Shown in pieces: positions 58,760 through 64,000 of a stretch of DNA of 64,000 bases. The DNA lies in assembly GCA_017999615.1 (NCBI GenBank), contig JAGNLM010000007.1, forward strand, positions 1 to 64,000, read 5' to 3'. The notes beneath the pieces were generated by a model, which was not told where the DNA came from, did not search any database, and saw nothing but the letters and a program-made list of their open reading frames with translations. A program made the position numbers and the translations under genes. The stretch comes from Gammaproteobacteria bacterium. Lineage in GTDB: Bacteria > Pseudomonadota > Gammaproteobacteria > JAABTG01. Position 1 is the stretch's first letter; the number at the start of each line of letters is the position of its first letter.

Positions 58760-60526
58760 TCAGGGCGCGGGGGCGGACGACTGGGGGACGCTCGCGTTGT
58801 TGATGGCCTCGGCGAGCTCCGCGCGGGCCTCGAGGGCCGAGGTGCGCATCAGGCGCCGCACCATGGCGGCGAGGCTCTGAGCGTCACTGGTCGCGATGAC
58901 CTGCTTGACCTCCAGCAGGGCGTTCGGGGGGACGCTGAACTCCCTCAGCCCGAGCCCGAGCAGGAGCCGGGTGTAGCGGGGGTTGCCCGCCATCTCTCCG
59001 CACATCGCCACCGGAACGCCCGCGCGCCGGCCCGCCCGCAGGGTCTGCTGAACGAGGCGCAGGACCGCCGGGCTCAGCGGGTCGTACAGGTAGTTCACCT
59101 CGTCGTCCACGCGGTCGATCGCGAGCGTGTACTGGATCAGGTCGTTGGTGCCGATGGACAGGAAGTCCATGCGGCGCGCGAAGAGGTCTGCGCAGACGGC
59201 CGAGGCCGGGACCTCGATCATCGCGCCGATGGGCATGGCCGGGTCGAACGGTACCGACTCGCGCTGGAGCGAGCGCCGGACCTCGGCCAGCAGGGCCAGC
59301 ACCTGCTGCAGTTCCTGCAGGCCGGAGATCATGGGCACCAGCAGCCGGACGGTGCCGTGGGCCGAGGCCCGCAGGATCGCGCGCAGCTGGTCCCGGAACA
59401 TCGCCGGCTCCCGCAGGCAGAGGCGGATCGCCCGCAGGCCGAGGGCCGGGTTGGGCGACGGCCGGCCCTCCCGGGGCGAGAGGAAGCCCTTGTCCGCGCC
59501 CATGTCGAGGGTGCGGATGGTCACCGCGTCCCCGCGCATCGCCCGGGCCACCGAGGCGTAGGCCTCGTACTGCTCCTCCTCTCCGGGTGGCGTCTCCCGG
59601 TTCATGAAGAGGTACTCGGTGCGGTACAGGCCCACGCCCGCCGCGCCCGCGCGGCGCGCACTCTGCACGTCTTCCGGGAGCTCGATGTTGGCCTGCAGCG
59701 AGATGTCCTGCCCGTCGACGGTACGCGTCGGCGCCCCGGCGATTTTCTGGCGCGCGGCACGGTGGCGCTGGATGTCGCGCTGACGGCCCTGGTAGAAGCG
59801 AATCAGCCGGGGGTCCGGGTCTACCAACAGGACGCCCGCCCGGCCGTCGATGACGACGAGATCGTTCTCCCGCAGGTAGGACCGGGCCTGGTGGAGGCCG
59901 ACCAGCGCGGGAAGGCGCAGGCTGCGGGCCAGGATCGCCGTATGGGAGGTGGGGCCGCCCAACTCGGTGACGAAGCCCAGGATCCCCTGCTGCTGCAGCA
60001 GCACGGCGTCCGCCGGCGTGAGGTCGCGGGCGAAGACGATGGTGCCCGCGAGCCCGCTGTCCCCCGCGTCTGGCCGGGGGCGGTCGTGGCGCAGCAGGAT
60101 GCGCTGGATGCGCCCCACCACGTGGTCCACATCGTCCCTGCGCGTGCGCAGGTACGGGTCGTCCATCTCCTCGAAGACCGCGACCAGGCTGTCGCGCTGG
60201 ACCTTCAGGGCCCACTCCGCGTTCCAGCGCCGCTCCCGGATCAGCTCCACCGGGGCCCGGGTCAGCGCGCTGTCCTCGAGCATCAGGAGGTGCGCCTCGA
60301 GAAAGGCGGCGATCTCGGCGGGGGTCCCCGGGGGAATGTGCTGACGGACCGACGAGAGCTCGGAACGCGCGGTATCCAGCGCCTGCCGGAAGCGCTCCAC
60401 CTCGCCCTCGACCTCGAGGGCGTCCAGGGTGTACTCGCTCACCTCCACCTGGCCTTTGTCCGCCAGGTAGAGCCGGCCGATGGCGATCCCCTTGCCAGCG
60501 CAGAGACCTTGCAGGGCGAAGGTCAC
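58760..60526 (-). CDS. ptsI: PTS enzyme I
   Basis: A 588-residue phosphoenolpyruvate-protein phosphotransferase. The active His is in GGPTSHTAILARS; the PEP-binding domain has GAAGVGLYRTEYLFMNRET, MISGLQELQQVL and the catalytic Cys in AMCGEMAGNP. Length is close to E. coli EI (575). It lacks a GAF domain, so it is ptsI-like rather than ptsP. No sugar permease is adjacent, so it likely serves a regulatory branch. Its start overlaps the HPr gene by 4 bp. Confidence 0.92.
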   Translation of the reverse strand: MTFALQGLCAGKGIAIGRLYLADKGQVEVSEYTLDALEVEGEVERFRQALDTARSELSSVRQHIPPGTPAEIAAFLEAHLLMLEDSALTRAPVELIRERRWNAEWALKVQRDSLVAVFEEMDDPYLRTRRDDVDHVVGRIQRILLRHDRPRPDAGDSGLAGTIVFARDLTPADAVLLQQQGILGFVTELGGPTSHTAILARSLRLPALVGLHQARSYLRENDLVVIDGRAGVLLVDPDPRLIRFYQGRQRDIQRHRAARQKIAGAPTRTVDGQDISLQANIELPEDVQSARRAGAAGVGLYRTEYLFMNRETPPGEEEQYEAYASVARAMRGDAVTIRTLDMGADKGFLSPREGRPSPNPALGLRAIRLCLREPAMFRDQLRAILRASAHGTVRLLVPMISGLQELQQVLALLAEVRRSLQRESVPFDPAMPIGAMIEVPASAVCADLFARRMDFLSIGTNDLIQYTLAIDRVDDEVNYLYDPLSPAVLRLVQQTLRAGRRAGVPVAMCGEMAGNPRYTRLLLGLGLREFSVPPNALLEVKQVIATSDAQSLAAMVRRLMRTSALEARAELAEAINNASVPQSSAPAP

Positions 60527-60801
60527 TCCTCCTCCCCGAAGCGGTCGTTGACGAGCCGGACCAGCTCCTCCACGGCGCTGGCGGCATCGGGGCCCCGGGC
60601 GAGGAGCTCGATCCGGGTACCCCTGGCCGCGGCCAGCATCATCACGCCCATGATGCTCTTGCCGTTCACGGCCCGCCGGCTGTTGCGCACCTGGATCTCG
60701 GCGTCGAAGCGCGAGGCGAGGGTGACGAACTTCGCGGCCGCCCGGGCGTGGATGCCGAGCCGGTTGACCACCGTCACCGTGCGCGTGACCTCCTCAGACA
60801 T
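60523..60801 (-). CDS. ptsH: PTS phosphocarrier HPr
   Basis: A 92-residue phosphocarrier. The active-site His is in NRLGIHARAAAKFV, and NGKSIMGVMML has the Ser that HPr kinases phosphorylate. It overlaps enzyme I by 4 bp and the EIIA gene by 8 bp, so the three PTS genes are translated together. Confidence 0.94.
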   Translation of the reverse strand: MSEEVTRTVTVVNRLGIHARAAAKFVTLASRFDAEIQVRNSRRAVNGKSIMGVMMLAAARGTRIELLARGPDAASAVEELVRLVNDRFGEEE

Positions 60802-61234
60802 GCTCTTCCGCCTTGGTCTCGAGGATGCCCTTGCGCCCCCCGCTGATGGCCTTGGCCGCGAGCGCGGTGGCGTCGAGGTGGGGGTAGTTCAGCACACGGA
60901 TGAGCATCGGCAGGTTGAGGCCCGCGATCACGTGCACCCGCCGGCCGTCGCAGAGGCTGCGCGCGATGTTGCTCGGGGTCCCGCCGTACATGTCCGTCAG
61001 CACCAGCACCCCCCGGCCCTGGTCGACGGCGTCGACGCGCTGGCGCGCCTGTTCCCGGAGCTCGTCCGGGTCCGCATCGGTGCCCACCCGGATGACCTCG
61101 ACCGGCAGGGGGCACTTCCCGAGCATGCGCACCGCCACCTCGAGCAGCGACTCCCCGACCTGGCCGTGCGTCACCATGACCAGCCCCACGCTCAACCGGC
61201 CCGTATCTCCCGCCTTCGGTGCCTGTGCCGTCAT
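60794..61234 (-). CDS. PTS EIIA component, mannose family
   Basis: A 146-residue protein like the EIIA(Man) domain: the phosphorylated His is in LVMVTHGQVGESLLEV, and LVLTDMYGGTPSNIARSL is the conserved loop. EIIB, C and D parts are absent, as in many Proteobacteria, so regulation rather than transport is likely. The ATG overlaps the hemD stop by 4 bp. Confidence 0.9.
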   Translation of the reverse strand: MTAQAPKAGDTGRLSVGLVMVTHGQVGESLLEVAVRMLGKCPLPVEVIRVGTDADPDELREQARQRVDAVDQGRGVLVLTDMYGGTPSNIARSLCDGRRVHVIAGLNLPMLIRVLNYPHLDATALAAKAISGGRKGILETKAEEHV

Positions 61235-62058
61235 GCCTGGCTCCTGGTCTGCTGCCAGCGGACGAGGGCCTGGACGAGCGCCTCGTCGCCGGCCTCGCTC
61301 GCGACCACGGGTTCCAAGGGGTGTCCGTGCCGCTGGGCCGCCTCCCCGATCCGGGCGCTCGGGACGACGAGTGCGACCCGGTCGCGCCAGTGGTGCGGCG
61401 GGCGGGGAAAGGCCTCGAAGAGGTGCTCCAGGGACTCGCCGCTGGTGAGGACGACGGCGTCGATCCGGCCGGCCTCGCCGAGCGTCCGCAGCGCCTCGAC
61501 GTCCACCGGCGGGCGTACCCGGCGGTAAACCTCCGCGTACAGGACCTCCGCCCCCCGGGAGCGCAGGGTGCCGGAGAGCTTCTCCCGGCCCCCGTTGCCG
61601 CGGAAGATCACCACGCGCCGCCCCTGGACCCGCTCCGCATGGAGCTCCTCGAGCGCCAGCAGGGACTCGCTGTCGAAGCCGCCGGCCGGGACGAGGTCGG
61701 GGGCCCGTGCCTGGGCCTCGAGGGCCTGCGCCGTGGCCTGGCCGATGGCCGCGAGGCGCACGCCGGCGGGTACGCCGCCGCAGGTCTCGCGCAGGAGCGC
61801 GAGCCCGTGGTCGACGGCATTCGTGCTCACGAAGACCGCGAGGTCGCAGGTGGCGGCCGCGCGCACCCCGGCGCGGGCGGCGTCGAGGTCGAGGGGCGGC
61901 TCGATGGCGAGCAGCGGGAGCCGGACGACCCGGGCGCCGAGGGCTTCGAGCCGCTCGACCATCGGTTCGGCCTGGGCCGCGGGGCGGGTCACCACCACGC
62001 CGAGCCCCGCGAGCGGCAAAGGCTCCCGGGCGGCGCCCGCGGCGTTGGTCTCAGTCAT
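61231..62058 (-). CDS. hemD: Uroporphyrinogen-III synthase
   Basis: A 275-residue HemD, which closes hydroxymethylbilane to uroporphyrinogen III. HemD is poorly conserved; the recognisable parts are [46 protein letters not shown] and [13 protein letters not shown]. The ATG at 62058 overlaps the hemC stop by 8 bp, the common hemCD arrangement. A longer reading into hemC is rejected. Confidence 0.88.
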   Translation of the reverse strand: MTETNAAGAAREPLPLAGLGVVVTRPAAQAEPMVERLEALGARVVRLPLLAIEPPLDLDAARAGVRAAATCDLAVFVSTNAVDHGLALLRETCGGVPAGVRLAAIGQATAQALEAQARAPDLVPAGGFDSESLLALEELHAERVQGRRVVIFRGNGGREKLSGTLRSRGAEVLYAEVYRRVRPPVDVEALRTLGEAGRIDAVVLTSGESLEHLFEAFPRPPHHWRDRVALVVPSARIGEAAQRHGHPLEPVVASEAGDEALVQALVRWQQTRSQA

Positions 62059-62977
62059 CCCCTGCCAGTTCGTGCAGGACCTCCGCCGCACCCCGGGCGA
62101 GCAGGTCCTCGGCCAGCGTCTCGCCGAGGGCCCGGGCGGACGCCCAGGGTCCGTCGACGCTCCCACGCACCACGAAGGAGCCATCGGGCCGGCCCACCAG
62201 CCCGCGCAGGCGCACGCGCTCCCCGTCGAGCTCCGCGTGGCCGGCGATCGGCACCTGACAGCCACCGGCCAGGCGCGCGTTGAGGGCGCGCTCGGCCTGT
62301 ACCCGCACCGCGGTCTGCGGGTCGTGCAGCACCGCGATCAGCGCCTCGACCCGGGCGTCGCCGCGCCGGCACTCCACCCCGATGGCGCCCTGGCCGATGG
62401 CCGGCAGCAGGACGTCGGGGGAGATGGCCTCGCGGATCCGCTCCGCCGCACCGAGGCGCTTCAGGCCCGCGCTCGCCAGCACGATGGCGTCGTAGACTCC
62501 CCGGTCCACCTTCTCCAGCCGGGTGCCCACGTTGCCCCGCAGCGACTCGATGCGCAGGTCCGGGCGCCGCTCCAGGAGCTGGACCTGGCGGCGCAGGCTG
62601 GAGGTGCCCACCACCGCCCCCTGGGGCAGGTCGTCCAGGCGCTGGTAGCGCACCGAGACGAAGGCATCGCGCGGGTCCTCGCGCGTCAGCACCACGGGCA
62701 GGTGCAGTCCCTCGGGCAGGTCCACCGGCACGTCCTTCATGGAGTGCACGGCGATGTCGACCGAGCCGTCCAGCAGGCCCTGCTCGAGCTCCTTGACAAA
62801 GAGCCCCTTGCCTCCCACTTTGGCGAGGGGAACGTCGAGGATTCGGTCGCCCCGGGTGGTCATGGGGACGACTTCTACGGTGAGGCCCGGGTGGGCCTGA
62901 CGCAGCCGCTCGGCGGCGTGCTCGGCTTGCCAGAGCGCGAGCGGGCTCTTGCGGGTGGCGATGCGCAGGATGTCCAT
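62051..62977 (-). CDS. hemC: Porphobilinogen deaminase
   Basis: A 308-residue Hem[21 protein letters not shown] is the family N-terminus, [15 protein letters not shown] carries the conserved Asp region, [20 protein letters not shown] follows, and the cofactor Cys is in [19 protein letters not shown]. It heads a leftward operon hemC-hemD-EIIA-HPr-EI, divergent from the TonB-like gene by 65 bp. Confidence 0.96.
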   Translation of the reverse strand: MDILRIATRKSPLALWQAEHAAERLRQAHPGLTVEVVPMTTRGDRILDVPLAKVGGKGLFVKELEQGLLDGSVDIAVHSMKDVPVDLPEGLHLPVVLTREDPRDAFVSVRYQRLDDLPQGAVVGTSSLRRQVQLLERRPDLRIESLRGNVGTRLEKVDRGVYDAIVLASAGLKRLGAAERIREAISPDVLLPAIGQGAIGVECRRGDARVEALIAVLHDPQTAVRVQAERALNARLAGGCQVPIAGHAELDGERVRLRGLVGRPDGSFVVRGSVDGPWASARALGETLAEDLLARGAAEVLHELAGDD

Positions 62978-63042
62978 GGGCTGGTGGGCAATGGGGTGTC
63001 GAACCCCTCGAAGTGTATGCGCAAGCGTCGACGGAGCAAAGA

Positions 63043-64000
63043 ATGGCCACGGCACCAGCCATGAGCAGGATGCTCGCCGCGGGCTCCCGCGCCCCCTTCG
63101 ACACCGACCCCTCGCTCGAGCGCCTGGTGCGGGCGTTGCTCGTGGCCGCAGTGGTTCACGCGGCCGTCGTGTTCGGGGTGAGCTTCTCGCCTCCCCCGCG
63201 CCCCGCGCCCGGCCCCAGCACTCTGGACGTGATCCTGGTGGCGAGCAGGGCCGAGAAGGCCCCAGACAAGGCGGACTTCCTGGCCCAGGCGAATCAAGAG
63301 GGCGGCGGAGAGAGCGAGAAGCCGGAGCGGCCTTCGGTCCCGCTGCCGGCCCCCTTTGTCGGTCCTGAGGCGGTCATTCCGTCTGCCTCGCCACCCCCCC
63401 AGCCCACCCCGCCCGAGCCGGAGCCCACCGCGCCGGACCGTGCCGTCCTCACCCAGGCGGTGTCCGAGCACAAGGCGCCCCCGGAGGTCGCGGAGCGCAA
63501 GGAACCCCGCCCCGTCCCGCGGCCTCGCCCGGACCGCCGCCCCGAGCCGGCCGTGAAGCCGGCGCCCAACCTCTCCGCCGACCTGCTGGTGGCGCGTAGC
63601 CTGGAGATGGCCAGCCTGAACGCGGAGATCGACCGCAAGCTCAAGGCCTACGCCGAGCGCCCGGTGCGCAAGTTCATCAACGCTCGGACCCGGGAATTCA
63701 AGTACGCCGCTTACATGGACGCCTGGCGCGCGAAGGTCGAGCGGGTCGGAAACCTGAATTACCCCGACGAGGCGCGCCGCCAGAAGCTCTCGGGCAACCT
63801 GCTGCTCGACGTGGCGCTCAGCCCGGATGGGTCAGTGAACGACATCCAGCTGCGCCGTTCCTCCGGCCACAAGGTGCTCGACGACGCGGCGATCCGCATC
63901 GTGCGCCTGGCGTCCCCGTTTCCCCCGTTTCCGAAGGACATCGAGCAGGAGGTGGACATCCTGCACATCGAGCGGACCTGGCAGTTCATCGACGGCGGCC
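63043..64000 (+). CDS. TonB-like energy transducer (partial, runs off window)
   Basis: At least 319 residues; the 3' end lies outside. After a short cytoplasmic part comes a membrane helix ([18 protein letters not shown]), then a Pro/Glu/Lys-rich periplasmic spacer, and a TonB-type C-terminal domain ([40 protein letters not shown]). This would transfer proton-motive force to outer-membrane receptors. I chose ATG at 63043 because GGAG lies 6 bp upstream; another ATG at 63061 is possible. The function would be clearer with flanking exbBD, not visible here. Confidence 0.86.
   Translation, partial: MATAPAMSRMLAAGSRAPFDTDPSLERLVRALLVAAVVHAAVVFGVSFSPPPRPAPGPSTLDVILVASRAEKAPDKADFLAQANQEGGGESEKPERPSVPLPAPFVGPEAVIPSASPPPQPTPPEPEPTAPDRAVLTQAVSEHKAPPEVAERKEPRPVPRPRPDRRPEPAVKPAPNLSADLLVARSLEMASLNAEIDRKLKAYAERPVRKFINARTREFKYAAYMDAWRAKVERVGNLNYPDEARRQKLSGNLLLDVALSPDGSVNDIQLRRSSGHKVLDDAAIRIVRLASPFPPFPKDIEQEVDILHIERTWQFIDGG

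Overview
The window is a junction between an integrated phage-like element (about 1-31,100, running off the left edge) and the chromosome of a very GC-rich proteobacterium (about 31,150-64,000). The chromosome looks like a sulfur-oxidising, hydrogen-using Gammaproteobacterium (Chromatiales/Ectothiorhodospiraceae-like). The basis is a Gly/Trp/Tyr/Pro-rich exported protein like sulfur-globule envelope proteins, a cytoplasmic NAD-reducing [NiFe] hydrogenase (hoxFUYH), the polA / DUF2782 neighbourhood and hemCD. The species is not identifiable from the sequence alone.

Element. From 10,048 leftwards runs a lambda-type head operon on the minus strand: Nu1-like and GpA-like terminase, two small fibre-like proteins, W-like joiner, portal, S49 protease with a nested scaffold start, decoration protein, major capsid protein, joining and terminator proteins, tail tube and tail chaperone. 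From 10,166 to 12,194 a cassette of five small genes runs the other way. Four of its transcription starts are preceded by the same fixed-geometry leader repeat. Next come twin ParB-methyltransferases (12,154-14,798) behind an operator array and an attenuator-like hairpin. An early replication/recombination operon follows (15,127-23,336): RuvC-like resolvase, P4-type primase-helicase, Cas4/RecB-like nuclease, SSB-like and RecA/Sak4-like proteins, Bro-N protein and excisionase-like HTH proteins. Then come a serine-recombinase cassette (23,511-26,078), an AT-richer class A beta-lactamase (26,240-27,175), and an XRE regulator plus ImmA/IrrE protease divergent from two unrecognised genes (28,698-30,887). 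A tRNA-Phe gene with its terminator marks the right border.

Chromosome. After arfB, mutY and an asmA-like gene come hoxFUYH (minus) and, divergently, a complete nine-gene V/A-type ATPase operon (plus). The sulfur-globule-like gene follows the ATPase. Near-identical FNR-type boxes (shared core TGATGCAGATCA) lie upstream of hoxF and of the sulfur-globule-like gene, each with a -10 hexamer at class II spacing, which suggests shared redox control. The remainder holds an FG-GAP/UnbV-type protein, a Dam-type methylase, a HIT protein, a PP2C-transmembrane-FGE fusion, hisA, polA, DUF2782, a co-directional hemC-hemD-EIIA(Man)-HPr-EI operon and the start of a TonB-like gene.

Best candidates for something undescribed are the XRE/ImmA-gated two-gene module (28.1-30.9 kb) and the repeated-leader cassette (10.1-12.2 kb). 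Functions of their unknown proteins are not claimed.
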